Under the pieces are notes generated by a model. It had not been told where the DNA came from, searched no databases, and saw only the letters and a list, made by a program, of their open reading frames with translations. This document shows, in pieces, positions 18,211-26,490 of a stretch of 64,000 nucleotides of DNA (its first letter is position 1; each line of letters starts with the position of its first letter). The stretch comes from DASWIG01 sp036397835 (lineage in GTDB: Bacteria > Acidobacteriota > Thermoanaerobaculia > Multivoradales > J023): assembly GCA_036397835.1 (NCBI GenBank), contig DASWIG010000100.1:1-64000 (forward strand). The letters run 5' to 3'. Both the position numbers and the translations under genes were made by a program.

Positions 18211-18738
18211 TCACGGGCCGTGGGCGAGGTCGAAGCGGCTGCGGCGGCGGCCAAGCACGTCGAGGGCCAGCGTCCGGCCGTTGACCGAGTAGCTCCAGGG
18301 CGGCTCGACGGAGGCCGACCACAGCTTCGCGCCCGCCAGGTCCCAGGCCGCGAGCTCGCGCTCCGCCGACATCACGACCACGTCGCCGTGGCGCTGCCAG
18401 CCCCAGAAGCCCACCGCCGTGCGCTCCCGCCACAGACGGGCGATCCGCTCGAGGTCGTAGCCGAGGATCCTCTCGCCGGCGCCCACGAAGAGGCGCCGGG
18501 TCTCGGGGATGAGCACGGCGCCGGGATAGAAACCGGAGCCGTCGCAGTCGAAGCGCAGGGCCACCGCCAGCAAGGGCACCTCGCCGGCGCCCTCGACGCC
18601 GAGGAAGCAGGCGCCGTCTGCGGGGTCGTCGAGGTCGATCTCCTCGACCAGGCGGGCGTGCCCCCAGTAGTCGGCGTAGAGCTCCGGCAGGCCGTTGCAG
18701 ACCGACAGGACGTAATCGCCGACGGCGAGAATGAACAC
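18211..18738 (-). CDS. Conserved hypothetical protein, single-domain beta-propeller-like
   Basis: 175 residues, no signal peptide or membrane helix. The sequence alternates short beta strands with Trp- and Gly-rich turns (RIARLWRERTAVGFWGWQ; VEPPWSYSV), suggesting two or three propeller-like blades. No catalytic motif is visible and I cannot name a family with confidence. Convergent with the NtrC-type gene (7-bp gap) and downstream of the PP2C gene on the same strand, 37 bp apart. Confidence 0.55.
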   Translation of the reverse strand: MFILAVGDYVLSVCNGLPELYADYWGHARLVEEIDLDDPADGACFLGVEGAGEVPLLAVALRFDCDGSGFYPGAVLIPETRRLFVGAGERILGYDLERIARLWRERTAVGFWGWQRHGDVVVMSAERELAAWDLAGAKLWSASVEPPWSYSVNGRTLALDVLGRRRSRFDLAHGP

Positions 18739-18775
18739 GAGCGGGTCCTCCGGAGAGCTATCTTAGACGATCCCC

Positions 18776-19906
18776 TCACCGGTCGGCGTCGTCTGTCGCC
18801 GCCGGCGGCTCGCCCTCCTCGGCGCGGGCCGCCGCCGGGAAGGTCAGCAGCAGGTCGACCAGCTCCTCGGCACGCTCCTTGTCGAGGCCCCAGCGCATCG
18901 CCGTCACGAGGTCCTGGCGCGCGTGCAGGTAGCGGCCCTGCCGGGCGGCTTCGACGCCGCGCTCGAAGATCCGCGCGGCGTAGAGCCTGGGAAGGACGAC
19001 GGCGGCGACGAGGACGAGGACGACGGCGAGAGCCAGCAGCCAGCGCGCCCCCCACCAGGGGTGCTGCTCCTTGGGCAGCAGGCGCACGATCGGCTCGGTG
19101 TCGTCGGGCTCGCCTTCGGCCGCCAGACGCTCGGCGTCGCGGCAGCGGCAGGCCACGACCGTCACGTTGTCGGAGCCGTCCCGGTCGCTGGCGGTGGCGG
19201 CCAGGGCCTCCGCCAGGTCCTGGGGACGCGGGAAGCGGCGTGCGATGTGCAGGATCTCGCTGTCGGTCAGGGCGTTGGTCAGGCCGTCGGTGCAGAGGAT
19301 GAACAGGTCCTCGTGCGCCAGCTCCTCCGTGCGCACGTCGACCACCGGAGCCTCGACGTCGCCGAGGGTGCGGGTGAGCACGTTGCGCTGGGGGTGGCGG
19401 CGCGCCTCTTCCGAGCTGATCGCGCCCGCCTCGAGCTGGCGGGCGACCCAGGTGTGGTCCGCGGTGAGGCGCTCGATCCTGCCCGCGCGCACGCGGTAGC
19501 AGCGGCTGTCGCCGACGTGGGCGATGAGCGCCCGGCCCTGGCGGAAGACCGCCGCCACGAGCGTGCTGCCCATGCCGGCGAGCGTCGCCTCGGCCTCGCC
19601 CAGGCGGAAGATCTCGTCGCTGGCGTCGCGGATCAACCGGCGCACGGCGGCGGCGAGGTCGTCCTGGCCTTCGGGCCGGCCGCGGGAACCGCCCGCCCTC
19701 AGCTCCTCGAGCAAGCGCTCGACCGCGAGCTGGCTCGCCTCGGCGCCGCCGCGCTCGCCGCCCATGCCGTCGGCCACGAGCAACACGCCGCTGAGGTCGC
19801 TTTGGTCGTCGGGCGGGGGCACGAAGGTGGCGAACCGGTCCTCGTTGCGCCGCCGCTGGCGGCCCACGTCGGTGGCGGTGCCGACGTCCATCTTGAATCG
19901 CGCCAC
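18776..19906 (-). CDS. PP2C-family Ser/Thr protein phosphatase with C-terminal membrane anchor
   Basis: 376 residues. Residues 1-245 show all bacterial PP2C (Stp/PrpC) motifs: RRRNEDRF, LLVADGMGG, GMGSTLVAAV, AHVGDSRCYR, LCTDGLTNAL and the last metal ligand in DGSDNVTVV. A transmembrane helix follows near 285-305 (WLLALAVVLVLVAAVVLP) and then a short TPR-like helical tail. It removes phosphates placed by Hanks-type kinases, such as the one at 62545. Head of a small minus-strand pair with the hypothetical protein at 18211. RBS AAGGAAGG lies upstream of 19906. Confidence 0.9.
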   Translation of the reverse strand: MARFKMDVGTATDVGRQRRRNEDRFATFVPPPDDQSDLSGVLLVADGMGGERGGAEASQLAVERLLEELRAGGSRGRPEGQDDLAAAVRRLIRDASDEIFRLGEAEATLAGMGSTLVAAVFRQGRALIAHVGDSRCYRVRAGRIERLTADHTWVARQLEAGAISSEEARRHPQRNVLTRTLGDVEAPVVDVRTEELAHEDLFILCTDGLTNALTDSEILHIARRFPRPQDLAEALAATASDRDGSDNVTVVACRCRDAERLAAEGEPDDTEPIVRLLPKEQHPWWGARWLLALAVVLVLVAAVVLPRLYAARIFERGVEAARQGRYLHARQDLVTAMRWGLDKERAEELVDLLLTFPAAARAEEGEPPAATDDADR

Positions 19907-19934
19907 GGAGCCTTCCTTTCAGCCGCCCCCCATC

Positions 19935-21317
19935 TTACTTCCTTTTGGCGGCGGCGTCCTCGCGCAGGCGCCGGAGCTCGCGCAGGCGCTCGCCGATCTT
20001 GCCCTCGAGCCCGCGCGCCGTGGGCTCGTAGAACCGCGCGCCCTGGAGCGCGTCGGGCAGGCAGTCGAGGCCGCCCACGCCCTCGTCGGTGTCGTGGGCG
20101 TAGACGTAGCCGTCGCCGTAGCCGAGGTCCTTCATCAGCGCGGTGGGCGCGTTGCGGATCGCCGGCGGCACCGGCTCGGCCGGACGCTCGGCGACCGCCC
20201 GCCGCGCCGCCCCGAAGGCGCGGTAGACGGCGTTGGACTTGGGCGCCACGGCGAGGTAGACCGCGGCCTGGGCGAGCGCCAGCTCGCCCTCGGGCGAACC
20301 GAGGCGCTCGTAGGCCGCCCAGGCGTCGAGGGCCTGGGAGAGCGCCCGCGGATCGGCCAGCCCCACGTCCTCGCTGGCGAAGCGCACCATGCGCCGCGCC
20401 AGGTAACGGGGGTCCTCCCCCGCCTCGAGCATCCGCGTCAGCCAGTAGAGGGCGGCGTCGGCGTCGCTCTCGCGCAGCGACTTGTGGAGCGCCGAGATGA
20501 GGTTGAAGTGCTCCTCGCCCGCCTTGTCGTAGAGCAGGGCCTTGCGCTGCTCCACGCGGCGCACGTCCTCGAAGCTGACGTTCGTCCGGCCGGCGGAGCG
20601 GGCGTCCTCGACCACCAGCTCGAGCAAGTTGAGGGCGCGGCGCGCGTCGCCCGAGGCGAGCTGGACGAGGTCGAGCAGCGCCTCGTCGGCGATCGCCAGG
20701 TCGGCGGCGCCGAGCCCGCGCTCGCCGTTGGCGAGGGCGCGGCGGAGGATCTCGAGCAGCTCGCCCTCCGCCAGCGGCTTCAGCACCACCACCCGGCAGC
20801 GCGACAGCAGGGCCGAGTTGACCTCGAACGACGGATTCTCGGTCGTCGCCCCCACGAGCACGATGTCGCCGCGCTCCACGTAGGGCAGGAAAGCGTCCTG
20901 CTGGGCGCGGTTGAAGCGGTGGATCTCGTCGACGAAGAGCAGGGTGCGGCGGCCGTCGGCGCGGCGGTAGCGCCCCGCGTCCTCCATCACCTTCCTGACC
21001 TCCTTGATGCCCGAGGTCACGGCCGAGAAGGGCACGAAGCGGCACGAGGTGGCGCGGGCGAGGATGCGGGCCAGCGTGGTCTTGCCGCTGCCCGGCGGCC
21101 CCCAGAGGAGGAGCGAGGGCACGCGGTCCTCGGCGATCGCCCGCCGCAGGAAGCCCTGCGGCCCGAGGATCTCGGTCTGCCCCACCATCTCGTCGAGGGT
21201 GCGCGGGCGCAGCCGCTCGGCGAGCGGGGTGCCGCCCAGCGGGGTGCCGGGCTCGTCCGCGGGCGCGGCGCCGGCGGGCAGCGAGGCAGGCGCTTGATCG
21301 TCGAAGAGGGTGCGGAT
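19935..21317 (-). CDS. rarA: Replication-associated recombination protein A (RarA/MgsA), probable non-AUG (ATC) start
   Basis: 460 residues if begun at the ATC codon at 21317. AAA+ core: Walker A WGPPGSGKTTL, Walker B FVDEIHRFNRAQQDAF, arginine-finger region NPSFEVNSALLSRC; then the MgsA-type C-terminal oligomerisation domain with RRMVRFASEDVGLADPRAL. RarA acts at stalled replication forks. Start choice: a good SD (AAGGAG, complement of 21324-21329) lies 6 nt before ATC CGC ACC CTC TTC, giving the usual N-terminus RTLFD. No ATG, GTG or TTG exists nearby; the next in-frame starts (TTG 21416, GTG 21440) lie inside the divergent antitoxin's control region. Confidence 0.8.
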   Translation of the reverse strand: MRTLFDDQAPASLPAGAAPADEPGTPLGGTPLAERLRPRTLDEMVGQTEILGPQGFLRRAIAEDRVPSLLLWGPPGSGKTTLARILARATSCRFVPFSAVTSGIKEVRKVMEDAGRYRRADGRRTLLFVDEIHRFNRAQQDAFLPYVERGDIVLVGATTENPSFEVNSALLSRCRVVVLKPLAEGELLEILRRALANGERGLGAADLAIADEALLDLVQLASGDARRALNLLELVVEDARSAGRTNVSFEDVRRVEQRKALLYDKAGEEHFNLISALHKSLRESDADAALYWLTRMLEAGEDPRYLARRMVRFASEDVGLADPRALSQALDAWAAYERLGSPEGELALAQAAVYLAVAPKSNAVYRAFGAARRAVAERPAEPVPPAIRNAPTALMKDLGYGDGYVYAHDTDEGVGGLDCLPDALQGARFYEPTARGLEGKIGERLRELRRLREDAAAKRK

Positions 21318-21380
21318 GACGTGCTCCTTCGTCCGTTTTCGCAGTCTATCGCCAGGTAGGCGTCGAGCGCGTAGTTGAGG

Positions 21381-21417
21381 CTTGCAAAAACCAACACTAT
21401 CCGTTAGTTTCTGCAAG
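21381..21417 (+). promoter_or_regulatory. Inverted repeat, probable AbiEi autoregulatory operator
   Basis: CTTGCAAAAAC at 21381-21391 and GTTTCTGCAAG at 21407-21417 form an 11-bp inverted repeat with one mismatch, centred at 21399. It lies just before the antitoxin TTG start (21433). AbiEi antitoxins are known to repress their own operons by binding inverted repeats with their winged-helix domain. A weak TTGAGG (21375-21380) sits upstream as a possible -35. No equally clear -10 was found. Confidence 0.55.
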
Positions 21418-21432
21418 AAGGAGCTAGTTCCC

Positions 21433-22224
21433 TTGCCCACAAGCGCGCCGTACTACGTCACAGGCCTGGCGTCTCGCGGTCGCTACACGTTCACCGCCGC
21501 GCAAGCCCAGGCGGAGCTCGGGGGCTCGGAGGTGGCCGTCCAGGCGGCGTTGAGGCGTCTCAGGAAGAAGGGCGAGATCGCGATGCCGACCCGAGGGTTC
21601 TACGTGATCGTGCCGCCTGAGTACCGACAACTCGGATGCCTGCCTGCCGCTGAGTTCGTACCGGAGCTCATGGCGTACCTGGACGCTCCCTATTACGCCG
21701 GGCTGCTCACCGCGGCCCAGATCCATGGAGCGGCCCATCACAAGCCTCAGGTCTTCCAGGTGGTGACCAACCGTAACCGACGGCCTTTGGGTGCGGGACG
21801 AGTCCGCGTCGTCTTCATCGCCAAGGCGAACCTCGAGGCGACGCCAACGACGGAAGTGGTCACGGAGCGCGGGTACCTGCGCGTGTCGACGCCGGAGGCC
21901 ACGGCGTTCGACCTCGTCATCTATTCGGGCCATGCCGGGGGGCTGAACAACGTCGCGACCGTTATCACCGAGCTTGCCGAGCGGCTCGAGGCAGAGCAGC
22001 TCTCCAAACTGGCTCGTGACGGCGTGCCAGTGGCCTCGGTCCAGCGTCTTGGATTCTTGCTGGAGCTCACGGGTCACCGGGCGTTGGCTGATCGCTTGGC
22101 CTCCATCATCGAGGAGAAGTCACCACCCATAGCGCCTCTCCGTGCTGGCCATGCTCTGCGCGGAGCCCTTCGTGATCGGAGATGGCACCTCGGCGTCAAC
22201 GTGGACGTGGAGCCAGACGTTTGA
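21433..22224 (+). CDS. AbiEi-type antitoxin (type IV toxin-antitoxin)
   Basis: 263 residues from TTG 21433, which has AAGGAG nine bases upstream; an earlier TTG at 21382 would place the operator inside the gene. N-terminal winged helix: YTFTAAQAQAELGGSEVAVQ then ALRRLRKKGEIAMPTRGFYV. The C-terminal AbiEi domain includes LDAPYYAGLLTAAQIHGAAH and VSTPEATAFDLVIY. It represses the operon and neutralises the toxin without direct stable binding, as known for AbiE. The stop overlaps the toxin start (TTGA). GC content is a little lower than in neighbouring core genes, fitting acquired DNA. Confidence 0.85.
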   Translation: MPTSAPYYVTGLASRGRYTFTAAQAQAELGGSEVAVQAALRRLRKKGEIAMPTRGFYVIVPPEYRQLGCLPAAEFVPELMAYLDAPYYAGLLTAAQIHGAAHHKPQVFQVVTNRNRRPLGAGRVRVVFIAKANLEATPTTEVVTERGYLRVSTPEATAFDLVIYSGHAGGLNNVATVITELAERLEAEQLSKLARDGVPVASVQRLGFLLELTGHRALADRLASIIEEKSPPIAPLRAGHALRGALRDRRWHLGVNVDVEPDV

Positions 22225-23012
22225 TACCCCCGGCCTACGTCACCGAGTGGCGAGAACACGCGCCCTGGCCCTCGGACGATCAGGTAGAGCAGGACCTGAT
22301 CATCTCGCGAGTGTTGGTCGAGCTCTACGGCCAACCCGAGATCCGGGAGGCGCTGGCCTTTCGAGGCGGAACCGCTCTGGCGAAGCTCTACTTGGGGCCG
22401 GCCTATCGGTACTCCGAAGATGTCGACCTCGTGCAGCTTCGGGCCGAGCCCATCGGGCCGACCCTCAAAGCCATGCGCGAGGTGCTCGACTCATGGCTCG
22501 GTCCTCCCTCGTGGAAGCATACGTTCGCGAGCGTGAAGCTGATCTACCGGATCGCGCTCGGCCGCAACGCCACGAACCAGCGGCGGCTCAAGCTCGAAAT
22601 CAACACGCGGGAACACGAATCCGTCTTTGGATTGACCGCCAGGAATCTGACAGTGGAGTCGCGGTGGTTCACAGGTAGCGCGGCCGTCACCACCTACGAG
22701 CTCGAGGAGCTCCTCGCGACCAAGCTCCGGGCTCTGTACCAGCGAAAGAAGGGGCGTGACCTCTTCGATCTCGCTACTGCCCTGACGGGAGAGAAGATTG
22801 ATCCGGAACGGGTGGTAGAGGGTTTCATCCGCTATCTCGAGAGAGAAGGCCGGCGGATCTCACGGGTAGAATTCGAGGGGAACCTCGCGGAGAAGATCCG
22901 GGATGTCGATTTCTTGGCGGATGTCCCGAATTTGGTTGCGACAGATACCGAATACGATGTGGTCGAGGCTGCCGATCGGGTGCGCGAGAATCTTCTCTCC
23001 CGACTCGATTGA
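22221..23012 (+). CDS. AbiEii-type nucleotidyltransferase toxin
   Basis: 263 residues from TTG 22221, overlapping the antitoxin stop by 4 bp. Nucleotidyltransferase motif I/II reads FRGGTALAKLYLGPAYRYSE then DVDLV. Motif III/IV region has NQRRLKLEINTRE, and TYELEELLATKLRALYQRKK carries the Lys/Arg typical of the DUF1814/AbiEii family, then GRDLFDLATAL. AbiEii toxins halt growth by nucleotidylating targets such as tRNA ends; AbiE systems give phage abortive infection. The cassette was inserted against the start of rarA. Confidence 0.85.
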   Translation: MIPPAYVTEWREHAPWPSDDQVEQDLIISRVLVELYGQPEIREALAFRGGTALAKLYLGPAYRYSEDVDLVQLRAEPIGPTLKAMREVLDSWLGPPSWKHTFASVKLIYRIALGRNATNQRRLKLEINTREHESVFGLTARNLTVESRWFTGSAAVTTYELEELLATKLRALYQRKKGRDLFDLATALTGEKIDPERVVEGFIRYLEREGRRISRVEFEGNLAEKIRDVDFLADVPNLVATDTEYDVVEAADRVRENLLSRLD

Positions 23013-23055
23013 GCCGCCCGTGGCCAGGTGCTGGCGCCGGCCGCGGTGCGCCGAA

Positions 23056-23172
23056 TCAGGTTCGGTCGGACTTCTTGGCCTTGTGGAACAGCTTCAGACC
23101 GTCGTTCTCCCGCCAGACGTTCCAGGCCTCGACACCCTGCCTTAGAATCTTGAGATGCGCTTCGTTGGCACT
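23056..23172 (-). pseudogene. Pentapeptide-repeat protein, N-terminal remnant
   Basis: On the minus strand a run of GAGGAGGAG is followed by a frame reading ANEAHLKILRQGVEAWNVWR then END and a stop 15 codons later. This is the recognisable N-terminal lead of pentapeptide-repeat proteins (..NEAHLxILxQGVExWNxWR..). The expected ATG before GCC AAC GAA is AGT, and no A(D/N)LxX repeats follow before the stop. A dead gene start, separate from the C-terminal remnant at 23236-23529. Confidence 0.5.
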
Positions 23173-23235
23173 CCTCCTCCTCGATCGTGGCGAGGCGATC
23201 CTGTGCCTATGCGGGCTGATCATGGGGCATCTGGA

Positions 23236-23529
23236 TCATAGCTTTTTGAGCCAGTGGGCTGGACGTTTTAGGTGCGGAGGAAGCCTGGTCCAGGCATCAC
23301 CTCGGGCGGCGTCGATCTGCAGCTGCAGAAGGTTCTTTACTTCGTGGAGATCCGCGCCGCTCAGGTCCGCGTCGCTGAGACCTACACCGTGTAGGTTCGC
23401 CCCGATCAGGTTTGTCCGAATCAGGTTCGCGTCCGTGAGGGCTGCCAACTTGAGGTCTGCGTCGCTGAGGTTCGCGCTGCTAAGGTTCGGTTCGCGAGTC
23501 TGCAAAGTAGGGGGACAAGCCTTGGACAC
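23236..23529 (-). CDS. Short pentapeptide-repeat protein whose N-terminus is encoded by the tandem array
   Basis: 97 residues from GTG 23529. About nine A(N/D)LxX repeats (NLSSANLSDADLKLAALTDA; NLIRTNLIGANLHGVGLSDA) form a short quadrilateral beta helix, followed by a conserved tail with IDAARGDAWTRLPPHLKRPA. The first ~12 residues (SKACPPTLQTRE) are translated from the adjacent 43-bp repeat array, so the original N-terminus is lost. Either a truncated gene still read from an accidental start or a pseudogene. Function unknown. Confidence 0.45.
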   Translation of the reverse strand: MSKACPPTLQTREPNLSSANLSDADLKLAALTDANLIRTNLIGANLHGVGLSDADLSGADLHEVKNLLQLQIDAARGDAWTRLPPHLKRPAHWLKKL

Positions 23530-23880
23530 CTACTTCGCGAGTTTGCATAGTAGGGGGACAAGCCTTGTACACCTACTTCGCGAGTTTGCATAATAGGGGG
23601 GCAAGCCTTGTACCGCCACTCTGCGGACGACGATCTAACCGGGACAAGCTCTGAAGCGGTCAGGCGCGAATTTGCAGAGCAGGAGGGCAAGCGATGTACT
23701 CCTGCACTTCGCGGGGTAGGGGTACAAGCGACGTACCCCCTACTCCCGCACTTCGCAGAGTAGGGGTACAAGCGAAGTACACCTACTTCCGCACTTCGCT
23801 GAGTAGGGGTACAAGCGATGTACACCTACTCCTGCACTTCGCAGAGTAGGGGTACAAGCGACGTACCCCTACTCCCGAAA
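23485..23880. repeat. Tandem array of ~9 hairpin-forming 43-bp repeats
   Basis: The core ACAAGC (or GCAAGC) recurs at 23515, 23558, 23601, 23644, 23687, 23724, 23768, 23811 and 23854: steps of 43, 43, 43, 43, 37, 44, 43 and 43 bp. In the right half each unit forms a hairpin with 11-bp arms, AGTAGGGGTAC and GTACCCCTACT, around a 7-nt loop (AAGCGAC/T). The left units keep the period but a different stem. The last unit holds the stop codon of the gene at 23869-26484. Between units, GCACTTCGC is conserved, so there are no spacers. Confidence 0.85.
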
Positions 23881-26484
23881 TCCGCGGGGTGGTCGAAACG
23901 GCGGTGTCCTCGTCTTCCCGGGTGCAGCCGGGACGCCTGCGCTCCCAGTACCGAGATAGGCGTCGAGCTCGCGGAAGGCGTCAGCGGGCTCCGGTTGGCC
24001 GTCCCACCGCTCCCAGAAGCGCGCCAGGGGCGACGGCTCGGTGTGCATGCGCCGGGCCACGTCGCCCTCGGCGACCGCTCCCGCGGGCTTCCAGTCCTCG
24101 CCGAGGGCCTGGCGCGCGGCCCTGAGCAGGTCCGCGGCGGCACCGTCGTCCCCCCGTTTCCAGGCCAGGTAGCCGCGCAGGAAGAAACCGCCGGCCGCCC
24201 GCGGGTTGGTGCGGCAGGCCCACTCGAAACGCTGGTCGGCGAGCGCGTCCTCGCCCTCGAGCAGCGCGATCTCGCCCAACGCCAGGAGCGAGCCGGTCTC
24301 CTCCTTGTTGACTTCGTGGGCGCGCTCGAGCGCGGCCTCGGCGGCGTCGAGCTCCGCCCGCGAGGTGGCGGTCAGGGCGCGCAGCACGCCCCATTGCTTG
24401 TGGCCGCGGTGGCTCAGCGGGTTGGCGCGGCGCAGACGATCGAGCTCGGCCAGGGCCTCGTCGGGCCGGCCGAGCTCCGCCAGGCAGTTGGCCAGGTAGT
24501 AGCGCGAGTCCTCGTGCTCGGGGTTCAGGGCCAGGGCGCGACGGAAGAGCTCGGCGGCGCGGCCGACGTCGCCGTCGACCTTCATGGCGTCCATGGCGGC
24601 CCTTTGCGTCGACCAGAACTCCATCAGGCGCCGGCGCTCGTCGAGCGTCGCGAGGGCGGGCGCTGTAACCCTGGCGGAGATCCGGCGCGGCTCAGGGTCG
24701 CCCTCGGTGAGCTCCCACACGGCGCCGGCTGCGAGGTCCGCGAAGACCTGCGACTCGCCGCCGAGCCACCGCACCTCGAGACGCGAGACGTGCTCGGCGG
24801 TCCCCAGACCGAAATGCACCGTGCCGCTGCTCTGCGACAGGTAGGACGCGCCGCCGACTGAACGCCGCAGCTCGACGCCATCGTCCAGGGTGGCGACGAG
24901 GACGGCGCCCTCGCCCGGGCCGCGCCGCGCGTCGCGCAGCCGCACCGCGAGCCAGCGGCCCTGCTCCATGTCGTTGCGCAGCAGCTTGACGCCTTCGTAG
25001 AGGTGGTAGACGGCCACGTCGAGGTCGCCGTCGCCGTCGTAGTCGGCCACCGCCAGGCCGCGGCCCACGTGGGGCGCGGCAAAGACCTCGGCGAGCGGCG
25101 CAAGGTCGTGGAAGTACTCGCCGCGCCGGTTCCACAGCAGCATCGCCGGCTGCGGCTTGAGGCCCCTGGGCTGCCGGTCGTCCTCCAGGGTGCTGCCGTT
25201 GGCGACCACCAGGTCGAGCCAGCCGTCGCTGTCGAAGTCGGCGAACTCGGTGCCCCAGCCCACGAATTGGAGCGCGATCTGGCCGAGCCCCAGGGGCACC
25301 GCCTGGTCGGTGAAGGAGAGGCGCACCGGGGCGCCGGCGGGCACGGCGCGGCGCAGGTCGGCGAGGCGTGAGTCGTAAAGGGCGTTCTCCTGGGCGAGCC
25401 AGTGGGTGATGAAGAGGTCGTCGTCGCCGTCGCGGTTCCAGTCGCCGGCGGCCAGCCCCATGGCGCCGCGGTAGTCGGCCACCCAGGCTTGCAGGCCGGC
25501 GTCCTCGAAGGTGTCGCCGCGGTTCAGGAAGAAGGCGTTGTCGGAGATGTCGTTGGCCACGTAGAGGTCGAGGCGGCCGTCGTCGTCGAAGTCGTGCCAG
25601 AGGGCCGAGAGGCTGCGGCCCTGCGGGTTCTGCACGCCGTAGAGCAGGGCCACCTCGGTGAACGCGCCCGTGCCGTCGTTCTCGAAGAGCAGGTTGCGCT
25701 CGGGCTCGAAGGAGGCGGGGTTGAGGGTGTAGGGCACGGCGGCGCCGTATTGCTGGGAGAGGCTGCGCCGGTCGCCGGCGTCCTCCACGTACTGCACGTA
25801 GCCGCACACGTAGAGGTCGAGGTCGAGGTCGTTGTCGAAGTCGCCCCAGGCGGCGCCGGCCCAGTAGCCGTCGGGCGCGACGAAGCGCTCGTCGCGTTCG
25901 AGCGCGCCTTCACGGTTGTGGAAGAGGAGGAGGCTGCGGTAGCCGGTCACCACCAGGTCGAGCCAGCCGTCGCCGTCGTAGTCGCCCCACGACGCGGCCA
26001 TCCCGGCGACGCGGATCTCCGGGAAGCCCGCGACCTTGAGGAACGTCCCGTCGCCGCGGTTCTCGTAGAGCTCCGACGGCGCCCACTGCGACCGCGGTAG
26101 GGTCAGGGCGCCGCCGGCGGCGACCAGGAAGATGTCGTCGTCGCCGTCGTTGTCGTAGTCGCCCCAGGCGAGGCCGGCGCCCATGTCCTCGGGAAGCTGC
26201 GACGAGCGCGCGCCGGTGAAGGTCACGAAGCCGTCGAGCCCCGCCGCCGCGGTGACGTCGGTGAAGCGGGGCGCGGGCGCGTCCGCCGGCAGGTCGCGCG
26301 AGAGCTTCGCGGTGACGTCGTCGAGGGCCTCGCCGGGCCGCCGCACCTCGGGCCGGGTCCGGAGGTAGATCACCACGCCGGCCGCCGCCGCCACGAGCGC
26401 CACGGCGGCCAGCACGGCGACGACCAGGCGCAGCCGCTGGCGGCGGGTGAGGCGTCGGCGGGCGGGGCGCAGGTCGTTGCCCAT
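23869..26484 (-). CDS. CRTAC1-type protein: FG-GAP/VCBS repeats, ASPIC/UnbV domain and TPRs, membrane-anchored
   Basis: 871 residues. One N-terminal transmembrane helix (LVVAVLAAVALVAAAAGVVIY), then RFTDVTAAAGLDG, which opens the repeats. At least six Ca-binding FG-GAP/VCBS loops follow (WGDYDNDGDDDIFLV, WGDYDGDGWLDLVV, DYDGDGDLDVAVYH), then ASPIC/UnbV near 560-640 (SVGGASYLSQSSGTVHFGLG) and TPRs from ~690 (AAELFRRALALNPEHEDSRY). The last ~20 residues are proline-rich and run into the repeat array. It faces the periplasm or outside. It lies 6 bp downstream of a multiheme cytochrome gene, a pairing often seen in these genomes. Confidence 0.85.
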   Translation of the reverse strand: MGNDLRPARRRLTRRQRLRLVVAVLAAVALVAAAAGVVIYLRTRPEVRRPGEALDDVTAKLSRDLPADAPAPRFTDVTAAAGLDGFVTFTGARSSQLPEDMGAGLAWGDYDNDGDDDIFLVAAGGALTLPRSQWAPSELYENRGDGTFLKVAGFPEIRVAGMAASWGDYDGDGWLDLVVTGYRSLLLFHNREGALERDERFVAPDGYWAGAAWGDFDNDLDLDLYVCGYVQYVEDAGDRRSLSQQYGAAVPYTLNPASFEPERNLLFENDGTGAFTEVALLYGVQNPQGRSLSALWHDFDDDGRLDLYVANDISDNAFFLNRGDTFEDAGLQAWVADYRGAMGLAAGDWNRDGDDDLFITHWLAQENALYDSRLADLRRAVPAGAPVRLSFTDQAVPLGLGQIALQFVGWGTEFADFDSDGWLDLVVANGSTLEDDRQPRGLKPQPAMLLWNRRGEYFHDLAPLAEVFAAPHVGRGLAVADYDGDGDLDVAVYHLYEGVKLLRNDMEQGRWLAVRLRDARRGPGEGAVLVATLDDGVELRRSVGGASYLSQSSGTVHFGLGTAEHVSRLEVRWLGGESQVFADLAAGAVWELTEGDPEPRRISARVTAPALATLDERRRLMEFWSTQRAAMDAMKVDGDVGRAAELFRRALALNPEHEDSRYYLANCLAELGRPDEALAELDRLRRANPLSHRGHKQWGVLRALTATSRAELDAAEAALERAHEVNKEETGSLLALGEIALLEGEDALADQRFEWACRTNPRAAGGFFLRGYLAWKRGDDGAAADLLRAARQALGEDWKPAGAVAEGDVARRMHTEPSPLARFWERWDGQPEPADAFRELDAYLGTGSAGVPAAPGKTRTPPFRPPRGFRE

Positions 26485-26490
26485 CGTCCG

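Noticed and set aside
23009..23593. Plus-strand frame with repeated SLR/RFA motifs, leucine-rich look
   Set aside because: It is the antisense of the pentapeptide repeats; the 15-bp period produces a repeated pattern on both strands.
23485..23880. CRISPR array reading of the 43-bp repeats
   Set aside because: Same reason: no unique spacers, conserved inter-stem sequence, no cas genes.
24692..25807. Arg-rich minus-strand frames overlapping the CRTAC1-type gene
   Set aside because: Low-complexity frame shadows of the FG-GAP repeat gene.
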